In this document: one piece after another, positions 42,986 through 52,597 of the stretch | How the letters are laid out: each line of letters begins with the position of its first letter | Position numbering within the stretch: position 1 is the stretch's first letter | Assembly (NCBI RefSeq): GCF_025685625.1 | Contig: NZ_JAGSYI010000003.1 | Location: 1-64,000, forward strand | Length of the DNA stretch: 64,000 bases | Direction: 5' to 3' | From: Acidicapsa acidisoli | GTDB lineage: Bacteria > Acidobacteriota > Terriglobia > Terriglobales > Acidobacteriaceae | Position numbers and translations under genes: made by a program | Notes under the pieces: generated by a model | What the model was told of the DNA's origin: nothing | Databases searched by the model: none | What the model saw: only the letters and a program-made list of their open reading frames with translations

Positions 42986-44878
42986 TTAAGCTGCCGTGAC
43001 GCTCGTCGTATGCGTGGTCTGGGTCGGTAGAGTGAAATAAAACGTTGCTCCTCGCCCATCGTTTGCGCTCGCCCAGAGACGGCCTCCGTGGGCTTCAACG
43101 ATGGAGCGGCTGATGCGAAGCCCCATGCCGGTTCCGTGAGGCTTAGTGGTAAAGAAGGCATTGAATATCTGCTCAGTCTGCTGGGAGGGAAGGCCTATGC
43201 CGGTATCGCTGACGGACACGATCAGGTGCTCGTTTTCCGGCCGCCGCGACTTGATGATCAATTCCCGCAGCCCATCCACACCCTTCATTGCATCGATGCT
43301 GTTCATGATCAGGTTCATCGCGACCTGCTGCAATTGCACGCGATCTCCGATGATCTGAGGGAGGTCATCGGCCAGTTCTACCCGGATTGAGATGTTGTGT
43401 CGCATTACCTCGCTCCGCAGGAGGGCAATCATCTCTCGAATGACTTCGTTCACATCAACCGCCTCCCGCTTCACGGCGGTCTTCTCGAACTGCGACCGGA
43501 TTCGGGTGATGAGTTCGCCAGCTAGCTTTCCGTTTCCCACAATTCTCGTGGCGGCCGCGCGAGCCTCTTCGAGATCGGGCTGTTTGCGTCCGAGCCATTG
43601 CAAGCAGGTGTAGGCATTGACAACGGCGGCGGCAATTGGCTGATTCAATTCATGCGCCAGGGAGGCAGTCAGTTCTCCCATCGTGGTCACCCGAGCCACA
43701 CGCGCGAGATTCGCCTGAGCCTCGCGCAGCGCTTCCTCGGCACGCTTGCGTTCGGTGAGGTCAAGCACGAAGGCAACACCTTGGTTCGCGCTTTCTTCGA
43801 AACTCGCGCTACCGATAAGGACGGGCACGCGGCTACCGTCTTTTCGCAAATATTCTTTCTCCATCGGTTGCATGCGCCCAGTCATCTTGAGCTCGGCGAC
43901 CCATTGTTGGGCGTCGCGTTCACGCCATTCCGGTGGCGTCAGGTCCGTCCAGCGCAGGCGGCCTGAGACGAGATCCCCTCGATCGTATCCGACCATCAGC
44001 AGGAACGCGTCATTGGCTTCGAAAATCAGACCCTCAATATCCCATAAGAAAATCCCGATGATGTCAGCATCGATGAGGCGGCGGATCCGAGCTTCCCGCT
44101 CCCGCAGGACTGCCTCTGTCTGGCGGCGGGCCGCTACGTCTCGACTAAGCTGCTCGTTGATGTCATTAAGACTGCGATAGGCGGCCTGCAGATTGTCAGA
44201 CAAGATATTAAAGGCTGTGACTACCCGCTGCAGCTCGTCCTCGTGCCGGCGAGTGGGACGACGCAACTGCAACGGCGGAGATGGGTCGCTAATCCGATAG
44301 CTGGCAGCGAAGGTTGCAATTGCGAATAAATGACGCGTTATCTGTTTGTGGAAGATATATACGATAAACAGCGAAACTAGGAATATCTCCGCCGCCTGGT
44401 TTAAAAAAATAGTCCATCCCGTATGAACAAGCCTTCGACGCAGGTCGACAAGCGTGGCCTGGACATAGAGCGTGCCGATCCTAGTGTTCTGCCCCTGCGC
44501 ATTGTATAGAAGTGGGTATTCCCGCGTGATTGTTGATGATGCGGATCTCTCACCAAGCCTTATGACCAGCGGATTGCCTGTGTTGCTAGCCTCACGTACC
44601 TCAACGGCGCGCATATCAGGGAGCCGAAGAATTCCCGTGAGCTGTAGCCGCAACTGGTTTTCATCGAGGGCCCAGAGCCGCTCAGCCAAGCTGTCCAGAT
44701 TGGTCTTGCCAATCTGGTCGAGTCGCAACTCGAGATCCGAGACGTCGTGCCGGTACTCAAGGTAAAGCTGAACCACGGTCAAGATGAGCGTGACGCAGAC
44801 ACTGAAGAGCAGAACGCTACTCAACAGGCGCACGGTTAGACTGTGGAAAGCAATCCTGGGAGTAGAGGGGAAGAGCAT
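42986..44878 (-). CDS. PAS-containing sensor histidine kinase
   Basis: The 630-residue kinase has a membrane segment (about 20-40), a periplasmic domain (about 45-165, LRLDQIGKTNLDSLAERLWA), a second segment, a HAMP-like linker with coiled coil, one PAS/PAC domain (about 265-385), HisKA with the His in SLAHELNQPIAAAVVNAY, and HATPase_c with N-box NLIMNSIDAM and G1 VSDTGIGLPS. The HisKA resembles FixL/DctB-type kinases. It follows a periplasmic binding protein by 11 bases, so the two likely sense one solute together. No response regulator adjoins. Confidence 0.9.
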   Translation of the reverse strand: MLFPSTPRIAFHSLTVRLLSSVLLFSVCVTLILTVVQLYLEYRHDVSDLELRLDQIGKTNLDSLAERLWALDENQLRLQLTGILRLPDMRAVEVREASNTGNPLVIRLGERSASSTITREYPLLYNAQGQNTRIGTLYVQATLVDLRRRLVHTGWTIFLNQAAEIFLVSLFIVYIFHKQITRHLFAIATFAASYRISDPSPPLQLRRPTRRHEDELQRVVTAFNILSDNLQAAYRSLNDINEQLSRDVAARRQTEAVLREREARIRRLIDADIIGIFLWDIEGLIFEANDAFLLMVGYDRGDLVSGRLRWTDLTPPEWRERDAQQWVAELKMTGRMQPMEKEYLRKDGSRVPVLIGSASFEESANQGVAFVLDLTERKRAEEALREAQANLARVARVTTMGELTASLAHELNQPIAAAVVNAYTCLQWLGRKQPDLEEARAAATRIVGNGKLAGELITRIRSQFEKTAVKREAVDVNEVIREMIALLRSEVMRHNISIRVELADDLPQIIGDRVQLQQVAMNLIMNSIDAMKGVDGLRELIIKSRRPENEHLIVSVSDTGIGLPSQQTEQIFNAFFTTKPHGTGMGLRISRSIVEAHGGRLWASANDGRGATFYFTLPTQTTHTTSVTAA

Positions 44879-44889
44879 GATACCCCACT

Positions 44890-45774
44890 CTAAGGCAGTC
44901 GGGCCGGATCGAACCAGAGCTCTTTGCGCTTGACTGGCACCCAGGCCGGCAAGTACGGATTCTCCAGCTCAATTACGACCCGTTGGCGAAGATTGAGATC
45001 AGCTAGAAGCTTGCCGAAATGCCTGGCAAAAAAGGCGTCGAAGCTGCCGTCCGCGACCATGCGCTCAAGCCCGGCCGTGATGCGACTGGCCAGGCGGGGG
45101 GCGGACCGGCTGACGTAGAAGGCCTCGAAGAAGGGGTAGTGAAGTAGGAGGTGCCGCTCGACCGCTAAATCTGGGTAGCGTGTACCATACTCCGCGAGCT
45201 CCGGAGCAACCTCCCACAGCCCGCGGGGAAACAGATCAAACCGGCCGTGCAGGAGCATCGATACCAGCGACTCATAGTCGTATGTGGTCTCGACCGGGAT
45301 TCGCTCGTGCTCGTAGATGCGCACATCACCCCATCCGCTCCCCTGGCCGACACGTAGCTGGCGCAGATCCTCGATGCCATGGACGCGCGAGAGCCGGTCT
45401 TCGCTGCGCCGGTTGATGAAAGCGACGCGGTAGCCGAGCAGCCCCTTGTCAATTGGGAACGCGACCGGGATCATATCCCGCTCAGGAGACGGGGCCGTCT
45501 GGCCGACGCCTGCCGACAATACGTTGACCAATCGGCCCTCAGTTGCCAGTTCGATGGCGCGCCCAAAAGAGACGTCTTCAGTAAATGGGTGCACCTCATA
45601 GTCGCCGTAGTCGCGCCGTGTCCGCTCCAGCGCCTCATGCAAGAGCGCGAGATCATAGGAGTTGATGGCACCAGGCCGAAGCCGGGGAAACGTAACCAGC
45701 TTCACCACATCATCGGCGGCCGCCCAATACGGCAGGATGGCCAGCATCAACAAACCAATCAGCAACCTTCGCAT
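44890..45774 (-). CDS. Periplasmic solute-binding-like protein, sensory partner
   Basis: The 294-residue protein has a signal peptide (MRRLLIGLLMLAILPYWAAA) and a type 2 periplasmic-binding (SBP_bac_3-like) fold: an N-terminal FTEDVSFGRAIELATEGRLV lobe, a DLRQLRVGQGSGWGDVRIYE hinge region and a C-terminal lobe ending in GLERMVADGSFDAFFARHFG. No permease or ATPase genes adjoin; instead a membrane histidine kinase follows directly. I infer it presents a ligand to that kinase. High-GC codon use and the pairing suggest acquisition from proteobacteria, but that needs a tree. Confidence 0.78.
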   Translation of the reverse strand: MRRLLIGLLMLAILPYWAAADDVVKLVTFPRLRPGAINSYDLALLHEALERTRRDYGDYEVHPFTEDVSFGRAIELATEGRLVNVLSAGVGQTAPSPERDMIPVAFPIDKGLLGYRVAFINRRSEDRLSRVHGIEDLRQLRVGQGSGWGDVRIYEHERIPVETTYDYESLVSMLLHGRFDLFPRGLWEVAPELAEYGTRYPDLAVERHLLLHYPFFEAFYVSRSAPRLASRITAGLERMVADGSFDAFFARHFGKLLADLNLRQRVVIELENPYLPAWVPVKRKELWFDPARLP

Positions 45775-46270
45775 TCAGGAATTATTGCACCGATACGCGC
45801 ACAGGTGCGCTCGGGCGCGAGAGCTGTCTTTGCGTAGGGTAAAATTCGGATTACTTCCGCTTAGCCGACCTTCCCCAATCAATCCTCTCGCAATCATGTC
45901 AATGACTGCGTTGGCCTGCCACCGCCAATCGAATGATGCGCAATCCGATCGGCAGACACCGGCCGACATATCGGTACGAATCGTCGTCGGTGAGTGCCTC
46001 GGCGATTCGGCATCAATCCAGAGTCATTCCCGGCGCAAAGCGCGTTAGACGGCACCAGCCAATCGCCCGGCTAAGTGGCGCTGAGCGAATCGTAGGGACC
46101 GGCAAGCTTGCTTGCTTGTATCCGCTTCAGCTGCAAGTTAGGCGCGCAATGAAAGAGCGGGCAGCGCCGATTCGATGGAACGCTGACGGATCTGCAATGG
46201 CGGCGCCGGACGGCGAATGGCAGAAGTACATCTACTGCTAGGAATGGCAGTTCGTTTACTCAAGTTGGAA
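45775..46270. other. Gene-free spacer with one flank of a direct repeat
   Basis: No gene is supportable. A block at about 45999-46045, GGCGATTCGGCATCAATCCA with AGCGCGTT at its end, recurs at about 46887-46933 on the far side of the DUF1801 gene. A 30-codon frame (46149-46241, start MKERAAPIRWN) is too short to call. Confidence 0.5.
45999..46045 (+). repeat. Direct repeat flanking the DUF1801 gene, left copy
   Basis: GGCGATTCGGCATCAATCCA, then AGAGTCATTCCCGG and AGCGCGTT. It matches the right copy at 46887-46933 (GGCGATTCGGCGTCATCCCA, AGAGTTAGTTCGGG, AGCGCGTT) in the same orientation with a few small gaps. Confidence 0.5.
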
Positions 46271-46705
46271 TCAATGTTGAATGCTTGTCCGTCCAATTCC
46301 ATATTGTATTGCTGCTTTAAGTACGTCGACTTTTATATCTGCTAGTGTTTTGAATTTAATGCAATATCCTGTGACGCTTGCTTTGCCGAGTTCGTGCCCA
46401 AATGTCTGGGTTAGGTGCTTCTTGTCATCTATTCCCATAATGTAGACGGAAATGCCTGTTGTATTCGCACTTACACCGATTTGATAGAATTCCTTGGTTT
46501 TTCCATTGGCATATTTAATGATTTTGGATCCATATCCAATGTTTGGGTTGGAAACGGTTTTTCCTTTCTCGTCTTTTCCATCTAAGAACCACAATTTACA
46601 TGTTGGCATCAACGCCAAAATAATGTCATGTAACTCTTGCATTTCACTACGTTTTGATTCCGGTTGAGTGGCAATATACTCCGTGATTTGTTTCTGCATG
46701 TTCAT
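46271..46705 (-). CDS. DUF1801-family protein, low-GC
   Basis: The 144-residue protein matches the DUF1801 (YdhG-like) fold: ITEYIATQPESKRSEMQELH at the start, then GKTKEFYQIGVSANTTGISV and FGHELGKASVTGYCIKFKTL. The fold resembles frataxin/iron-binding-like alpha-beta proteins; the function is unknown. AAGGAGA precedes the ATG. The gene is clearly richer in A and T than all neighbours and uses Lys/Ile/Asn codons typical of Bacteroidota-like genomes, so horizontal gain is likely. Imperfect direct repeats flank it. Confidence 0.85.
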   Translation of the reverse strand: MNMQKQITEYIATQPESKRSEMQELHDIILALMPTCKLWFLDGKDEKGKTVSNPNIGYGSKIIKYANGKTKEFYQIGVSANTTGISVYIMGIDDKKHLTQTFGHELGKASVTGYCIKFKTLADIKVDVLKAAIQYGIGRTSIQH

Positions 46706-46886
46706 GTGAATCTCCTTGGCTTAGCGGTAATCCAGTGCTCATGGAACCAGCGGATTGGAGTCGGTTTGCTCGGCAGCGTAAATCGATGAAAATGATATCG
46801 GATTATGTTTACTCGTTGCTACCGCTCTGAAATCTCGGCTGGCGGCCATACCGCGTTTCCAGAACTGAGTTTCCTCGAATCAAGCA

Positions 46887-46933
46887 TTGGCGATTCGGCG
46901 TCATCCCAGAGTTAGTTCGGGACTCTAGCGCGT
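46887..46933 (+). repeat. Direct repeat flanking the DUF1801 gene, right copy
   Basis: See the left copy at 45999-46045. The copies are 888 bases apart and bracket the single low-GC gene. The rest of 46706-47042 holds no gene. Confidence 0.5.
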
Positions 46934-47042
46934 TCCTGAATCTTAATTTTCACATCACAGGCAGAGGAGGCGGCGCACCTAAGCGTCTGTCACCGTTAGG
47001 ATGTCTTTGTTGTCTGGACATTCAGCTATATTGTCCGCTCCC

Positions 47043-48136
47043 TCAGGAGAGCCTCAATTTTGGAAGGCGTGCGAAGCGCGGTTCGAGCTTGCCAAAGACC
47101 GTGTCGTCGTAAACGGCGGCCACCTCTGAGTTGATCAGATAGGGTTCGTTTAGTCGCCTCGTGCCCGGCGCTTTGAGATCTACTCCCTCCAAGATGTTCC
47201 AAGGGATCGGAGGAGTCAGCGTGAACCGTTTTTTGAGCTGGCCACAGTGCCCGGAGGAGGAGTCAGTCCGAACCGGGAAAACATAATTGATCGCAAGGCG
47301 GGGTGCCTCTGCAGTTTGATGCACTCGCATGGAAAAATAGCGGATTCCATCGATCTGAAAGGCCTCGTCCCGAAGCCATTGGAGAAGTAGCTGAGGCACG
47401 ATGTACTCCTCGATGAAGGTACTGCTAGTGCCACGATGTTGAACTTCCATGCTGCAGGCGGCAAGAAGCGGCCAGCATATGAGGTAGCTGGTCATGTACT
47501 CAGGTGTAAAAAAGCTGATCTCTTTTTCGTCGGGCTGATGTAGGTCGGCGATCACCGTTGGACGATAACCAAAATCCAGAACTGTCATCGTTTTTTCAGC
47601 ATCGAAGTTCGCGACGGCGAGCTTGTGAAATGCCGGTCGGCCGACCTCTTCCCAACAAACCATTAAGGAAGCCCCAAATAGAGCGAAGGCCAACCAGAAA
47701 TACTGTATCGCTGGGTTGTTACGCGGTGCCGTAGTTCGAATGGCACATGAAAGATGTCTTTTCGCTGAGCATTTGCGAGAGTATCGATCTCCCTGACCCG
47801 AAAAAGGTCGGTGAGCTCTTGGCGGGAGGCGATCAGTTTCTCAAGGTGCGGCCGAAGAAGTTCAAGGCCCGCTCGTAGTTCCGTAGCTGCCTTGAAAGGA
47901 GAACCATTTAGGTATTCGGCCGACGCTGACACAACTTGCCGCCCGGCTTTCCTTATAACCTTGCTCTGCGAGAGTGCCGCCTGTCCACTTGTCTCATTGA
48001 GATCGATGTTCCTAAGCCCTTTCAAGAAGGCATTGTGCATCTTCGTCAATTGCGTCGCGAGTGAAAGTTTGGGGTCTCTTGGGCGCGGCAGATCACAGAC
48101 ATCGGATTTCAGAAATTCACGTAGGGTTTGCGGCAT
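47043..48136 (-). pseudogene. RES-domain protein split by a single-base frameshift
   Basis: The first part (48136 to about 47680) has a helical N-terminus and then FRVREIDTLANAQRKDIFHV, PFELRHRVTTQRYSISGWPS and LYLG, the start of a RES domain. The second part (frame 47693-47043) resumes with SLMVCWEEVGRPAFHKLAVA and TVLDFGYRP, the rest of the domain. Joining the parts needs one extra G in the GGGG run near 47675. RES domains are NAD-degrading toxins when paired with an Xre antitoxin; no such partner adjoins, and this is the long stand-alone type (about 360 residues). The shift may be a real mutation or a sequence error. Confidence 0.8.
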
Positions 48137-48404
48137 TATTCAATGATAGTTCAGGAACCGACAGCTACCGGCTGCCAAGGGTTGTGCGCAAATCACTTAC
48201 AGGCACGTGACCCTTGGGTCGGAATGATTCTCCTTCATCTCGCGGGCAGAAGCAAAGGATCGACACTGTGAATTGAGCTTGTGTCTGCCGACGCCGCCGG
48301 TCGTGCTGGATTGGCGACACCAGGGCTTACCGTAAACCGACAGCTGTCCCCACATACTTTTTCTGCAACCGTTATCATCAAAGCTGATGCTTCAGATCTG
48401 ACGT

Positions 48405-48905
48405 ATGAGAGGATCGCTGGTGCCAGTTTCTGCTAATCGTGTTTGGCGACAATTACCAAATGAGATCCGAGTCGCCGTCTGCCAGATTTTCTGGGCTGAG
48501 TCAAAGGGCGCAGAGAAACAGTTTCTCTTTGCCTCTCTTGCAAAAGCAAAAAACCTGCGTGAGGTCTTTGTCCGCAAAAGCCCGACTGAGCGGCTGGTCA
48601 ACTGGACGGCGGCAACCCTGTCACTTCCTGACCCGATCGTGGATGACCTGCTGAAGAAATATCTTCTCCACGAGCATCGTGCCGTTATTGTCTGCTTTCT
48701 TGACTTGCTCAACATTCCCCACTCCGAGGGAATGATCGAGGAGAACTTTGACTACGCCACCCTGACAAATGAACGCGTTCAGGAGGCTGCCCGTAGTCTG
48801 CTCGTATCGGCAGATCGCATAGGCTCCGAACTTTACCTGAAGTACCTCGTGCTGCAAGGTGGACCCTGGGCTGGGATTGAAGAAGTCTTGCCAGCCGGAG
48901 AGTAA
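48405..48905 (+). CDS. Conserved helical protein of unknown function
   Basis: The 166-residue product is alpha-helical and soluble: LPNEIRVAVCQIFWAESKGA, then FASLAKAKNLREVFVRKSPT, and ends GGPWAGIEEVLPAGE. Composition and codon use are gene-like along the full length, and no hydrophobic or metal motif is visible. I do not recognise the family. It stands alone on the plus strand among broken genes. Confidence 0.6.
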   Translation: MRGSLVPVSANRVWRQLPNEIRVAVCQIFWAESKGAEKQFLFASLAKAKNLREVFVRKSPTERLVNWTAATLSLPDPIVDDLLKKYLLHEHRAVIVCFLDLLNIPHSEGMIEENFDYATLTNERVQEAARSLLVSADRIGSELYLKYLVLQGGPWAGIEEVLPAGE

Positions 48906-49154
48906 AAGCCGCTGGCAAGTTGTCCACTTCATCTTCTGTGGCACCGGCGTGCTCTGGGACTGAGAGTATGGCAACAATGACGTTTCCGACTAGTCTGTCC
49001 TGAGTTCGGTGCCCTGATTGTTGGTGGATTCTCGAATGAAGCCAACAGGGCGATGAACTCATTGAGAATCGTTTCCGTAACAAAGGCAGGATCGGCATCA
49101 GCGTATCGGCAAACGGCCTTCGCAGAAGTGGCGGCAGGTGCATCGCAGAGAAAC

Positions 49155-49377
49155 GTGGGTCAAAAAGCAGAGGTCGGAAGGGCAAAAGTCGTGGGTCCGC
49201 AAGTGGGCAATACTTCAGGCTTTGCCGATTCAGTTTTGAACTGTTTTGACTGGCGTGGGTCAAAAGGCAAAGGTCGGGCAGAGGTCGCGGGTCCGATAAG
49301 GGTCCAATAACCGTTGCCATGGGGGTTTCAGGGCGCTCAGGGAGCCATCCGCCACGCCTGGTATCAACAAGTTACGC
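49155..49377 (+). repeat. Dispersed repeat, copy 2, with an internal 100-base tandem
   Basis: The block at 49276-49377 matches 15214-15317 in the same orientation (GGTCCGATAAGGGTCCAATA, AGCCATCCG, AAGTTACGC). Just before it GTGGGTCAAAA starts at 49155 and again at 49255, exactly 100 bases later, with shared GTCG-TGGGTCCG-like pieces between. The rest of 48906-49685 holds no gene. Confidence 0.6.
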
Positions 49378-49685
49378 GTTTCCGGTTAGCTGTCACGGCA
49401 GAGGTCAACACTCCATGTAGACGTAAAGTCGGCTCTCGGAAAAGTAACGAAAAAACTGATGCGGCTGGCCGACCTATTTAGTAAACGATAAACCGGATTA
49501 TCACTGGTGTAAGAGGTGACTTCGTATGGGGCTAGTTTCTTCGTATCGGTTTGCCCGAAGGTTTCTGCGAGCTTGAATGGCTTGAGTGCCGCTCCGCTCG
49601 CAGTTCGCTCATTTCCGGTCGCAACTTCTCTACGACATCCATGTAAGTCAAAGTCAAGCAAAAAGCACGAGCTTTCTGGGCGCGC

Positions 49686-49908
49686 TTAGGAGAGCGCGCA
49701 TTTGATCGGATCCCGGATCTCCGTCGAAGCCATATGACACTCCGGCAGGAAATCGCATCGCAGACAGTCAGCGATCTTGCCGGCATCTATTTTGTCGTTC
49801 TTCTTCTTGGCCGCCGCGATCGCCCTCAGCATCACTGGATGCGCGACCTTCACCTTCTCCGCATGAGGAAGCAGGTAGTCATAAATCCGCGCCTCGCTCA
49901 GTTCTGGG
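49686..49908 (-). mobile_element. IS110-family transposase, N-terminal remnant
   Basis: IYDYLLPHAEKVKVAHPVML, then RAIAAAKKKNDKIDAGKIAD and CLRCDFLPECHMASTEIRD match the DEDD-type N-terminal domain of IS110 transposases (a catalytic Asp in KNDKIDA). It ends at a stop at 49686 instead of continuing. No element ends are visible. Only this fragment remains. Confidence 0.75.
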
Positions 49909-49918
49909 CTACTTCACA

Positions 49919-50150
49919 TTGGCAACTTCGAGCGTGCCCCGCGATCTCTTGCCGAAAAAGCATGTTCGGGGTCTGCCTCCATACGATCTCCCGTTGATCT
50001 TGCTTGCACGATTGGCAATCGATCATCGTTTTGGGGGCAAGGGTCTGGGCCACGCACTCATTGCGGAGGCGTTCAAAATTACTCTCCGGGTTGCAGACGA
50101 AGTTGGCTGCCGCTGCATTATCACGGATGCATATCGCGATTTCTTAGGTA
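49919..50150 (+). pseudogene. GNAT acetyltransferase fragment
   Basis: LPLILLARLAIDHRFGGKGL and GHALIAEAFKITLRVADEVG with CRCIITDAYRD form the acetyl-CoA-binding core (R/Q-x-x-G-x-G/A as RFGGKGLG) of a GNAT of the type found in TacT-like toxins. The start and the final strands are missing; the frame continues to 50242 into unrelated sequence. Confidence 0.65.
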
Positions 50151-50222
50151 CGTCACGGCAGACAGTCGAGGAAACACGAGTTCGAGCTCTAAAGTATATC
50201 GCCGACGCCGAGCGGATGACCG

Positions 50223-51220
50223 CTGCGCCGATGGGTACATAGAAACATTGCGGCATTTGCCGGTGACCCAAAATGCGTGACTATCGCCGGTCAATCCTCC
50301 GGGTCTATTTCGGTTAACATTCTCATGGCCTCGCCACTTGCGAAGGGCTTGTTCCAGCGTGCCATCGGAGAGAGCGGAGGATTGTTTGAGCCGCTCCAAC
50401 TCGGACCTCAGTTCCTTCTGGCCAATGCAGAACGCGACGGGGAGAAGTACGCTGTTTCGCTGGGGGCGCCATCGGTCATGGAGCTGCGCCGGCTGCCTGC
50501 GAGCCACTTCACGGGCAACGCCGGAGGCATCGTTCACGCGGTGATCGAGCCGTATGTGCTTCCCGCCTCTCCATACGAGACGTTCGCTGCGGGGCAGCAA
50601 AACGATGTCCCGTTGCTGATCGGTTCGAACAGCGACGAGGCACGTGCGATGGTAGATGTCTCCCACGAGACGGCAGGCAGCTTCTCAAGCGATCTGGAGC
50701 GCAGCGTTGGCGAACTTTCCCCTGCGCTAATCGCAGCATATCCCCACGCGACCGACGAAGAGGCGAGGCGGGCGCAGCTCGGCCTCGAGCGCGATCTTCG
50801 TTTCGGCTGGGACATGTGGGCCTGGGCGAGGTTGCAGGCCGGAATCGGCAAGTATCCTGTCTTTTACTACTCTTTTCGACAGCAGCCGCCCTTCCCCATC
50901 GGCTCCATTTACGCGGGTTGGGGCGCGAGCCACTTCGCCGAGCTCTGGTATGTTTTCGACCACCTGGACCAGTCGCCATGGAACTGGACTGCGGGAGACA
51001 GGAAGTTGGCTGACGAGATGTCCAGCTACTGGGTAAACTTCGCGAGGTCGGGCAATCCAAACGGCCCCGACCTTCCTCTGTGGCCTGCGTTCACCAACGC
51101 CGGTGCCAAAGTCCAATATTTCGCCGATCACAGTGGGGGGGCGTTGCGAATATCAACGGCCTGACTGTCTTCGATTCGGTCTATGCCACGGTGCGCGGCA
51201 AGCCGTTTGCCACTCAGTAA
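50223..51220 (+). pseudogene. Type B carboxylesterase, C-terminal part with frameshift
   Basis: The frame opens with RWVHRNIAAFAGDPKCVTIA and the nucleophile elbow GQSSGS, then the typical alpha/beta-hydrolase middle (PLAKGLFQRAIGESGGLFEP) and SYWVNFARSGNPNGPDLPLW near the end. The N-terminal ~200 residues with the oxyanion hole are missing. At the run of seven G at about 51135-51141 the frame breaks; adding one G restores VANINGLTVFDSVYATVRGK and a normal end at 51220. It lacks a start and is dead by both criteria. Confidence 0.75.
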
Positions 51221-51647
51221 CATGCCACTGGGATTTCGCAATTCGGGTGCGGAATGACAATCTTCCGTCACAGTTCGGTTTGACTACATCCCCAAAAGAC
51301 GAGAAAGTGCAGGTGCCACGGATACGGGCAATCCTACAGGTATGGTCACGGTGAGAAGCGCCCTTCGAGAATAGCGAGGCATTGGACTTGCCCGGTTTAC
51401 GGATATGCTGTACGACAAGGTCTGGACAGAATGGCCATGCGCTTCCTCCCTGGTATCGATCACGAGTTTCCAGTCGGGAGGCCGATTTTTAGATTCGGAT
51501 GACTGGTTATGGCGAGTCGCTGGCTGAGCATGCGACTTCGAGAAACGTACAGGGGCGGTTCAGCGTATGATGGTCGCTCGGTATCTGCGGACGAAATCTC
51601 TAACCGATCGGGAATCAGTCTGGGCGGCAGCTATTCAGAGGAGATCC
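51221..51647. other. Spacer without a supportable gene
   Basis: I see no family similarity. The last 20 bases contain the GAGGAGA ribosome binding site of the next gene. Confidence 0.5.
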
Positions 51648-52028
51648 ATGAATCGTGAATTGGCATTGAAGATCGTACTGGCGGTGGTGGGATTGCTCTT
51701 TATCGCCTTGGGCTACCCCATGGTGGTGTTTATTCGACAAGCGCCTGCGCTTTCTATGCAGTTCAGCTTGTACGTCACACTCGGCGTCTTTCTACTTTTA
51801 GCAATCCGCAATCCGTCTGCAAGTCGCAGCGTGATTGCCTTCACAGCATGGTCAAGTTTCGCTCATGGCGCGCTCATGGGCACCCAGGCATGTCTCAACA
51901 TGGTCGCACGTGGAGAACTGATCGGGGTGGCTGTTCTTGTGATCATCGGCGCCGTCTTAGTCGCGCTCGCGCCATCGAAGCAGCTTCTGGAGTCACCGTC
52001 ACAACCGGGCCAATTCCACTCATACTGA
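51648..52028 (+). CDS. Small four-helix membrane protein
   Basis: The start at 51648 has GAGGAG at ideal spacing; an upstream start at 51567 does not. The 126-residue protein has four membrane helices (LALKIVLAVVGLLFIALGYP; MQFSLYVTLGVFLLLAI; SFAHGALMGTQACLNMV; GVAVLVIIGAVLVAL). It resembles DUF6632-type small membrane proteins of soil bacteria; the function is unknown. A second small membrane protein follows. Confidence 0.72.
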   Translation: MNRELALKIVLAVVGLLFIALGYPMVVFIRQAPALSMQFSLYVTLGVFLLLAIRNPSASRSVIAFTAWSSFAHGALMGTQACLNMVARGELIGVAVLVIIGAVLVALAPSKQLLESPSQPGQFHSY

Positions 52029-52120
52029 CGAATAGTCGGCTTCTCTTCCCTAATCGGGTTCCTTCCGGATTGTTCGTGATCCGGAGTAATCGAGACCACA
52101 AAGGTGCTAAGAGGACGGGA

Positions 52121-52597
52121 ATGACACAGCAGCATTTCCCGGCAAACCGCGAAATTGAGATGGTTGTGCTCGCACTCCAAGTGTTTCAGGTCCTTTTTCT
52201 CTGGGTTCACGACTGGATTCCCCTTGGACGTCTCAACGATGTCGCAGCGGTACGCAGCCAGGATACGACACGCCGTCTCGTCACTGTAACTCTCATTCAA
52301 GGCGTACCGTGGACCATCGGGCTGTGCTTTAGCCTGTTGCACTTTAGACAACCTTATCCGGACTGGCTTTACGACTGGCTCGTGATTAGCTATGGCCTGC
52401 TCTTGATTGGGCAAATCCGCGCCTGGTGGATACCTTATCTTTTCCGACCGGAACCGAAGCGAGCCGCTCGTTATCAAATCATGTTCGGCAAAACGTATTC
52501 CTTCTTGCCGCCGCGCAATAGAATGGTCCCAAACACTGCGCATATACTGCTTCATCTCGCGACCGTCGCCACGTTGATCTTTCTTCTCATGAAGTGA
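52121..52597 (+). CDS. Small membrane protein of unknown function
   Basis: The start at 52121 (MTQQHFPANREIEMVVLALQ) has GAGGACGGG upstream; the frame is open back to 51848 only as an overlap with the previous gene. The 158-residue product has four membrane segments (MVVLALQVFQVLFLWVH; GVPWTIGLCFSLLHF; DWLVISYGLLLIGQI; AHILLHLATVATLIFLLM). An internal Arg-rich loop follows (FRPEPKRAARYQIMF). No family recognised. Confidence 0.68.
   Translation: MTQQHFPANREIEMVVLALQVFQVLFLWVHDWIPLGRLNDVAAVRSQDTTRRLVTVTLIQGVPWTIGLCFSLLHFRQPYPDWLYDWLVISYGLLLIGQIRAWWIPYLFRPEPKRAARYQIMFGKTYSFLPPRNRMVPNTAHILLHLATVATLIFLLMK

Noticed and set aside
46040-46150. Possible integron attC site (GTTAGAC near 46045 and GTTAGGC near 46139)
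   Set aside because: The inverse core sites are missing and both motifs have the same orientation; the spacing does not make a proper attC fold.
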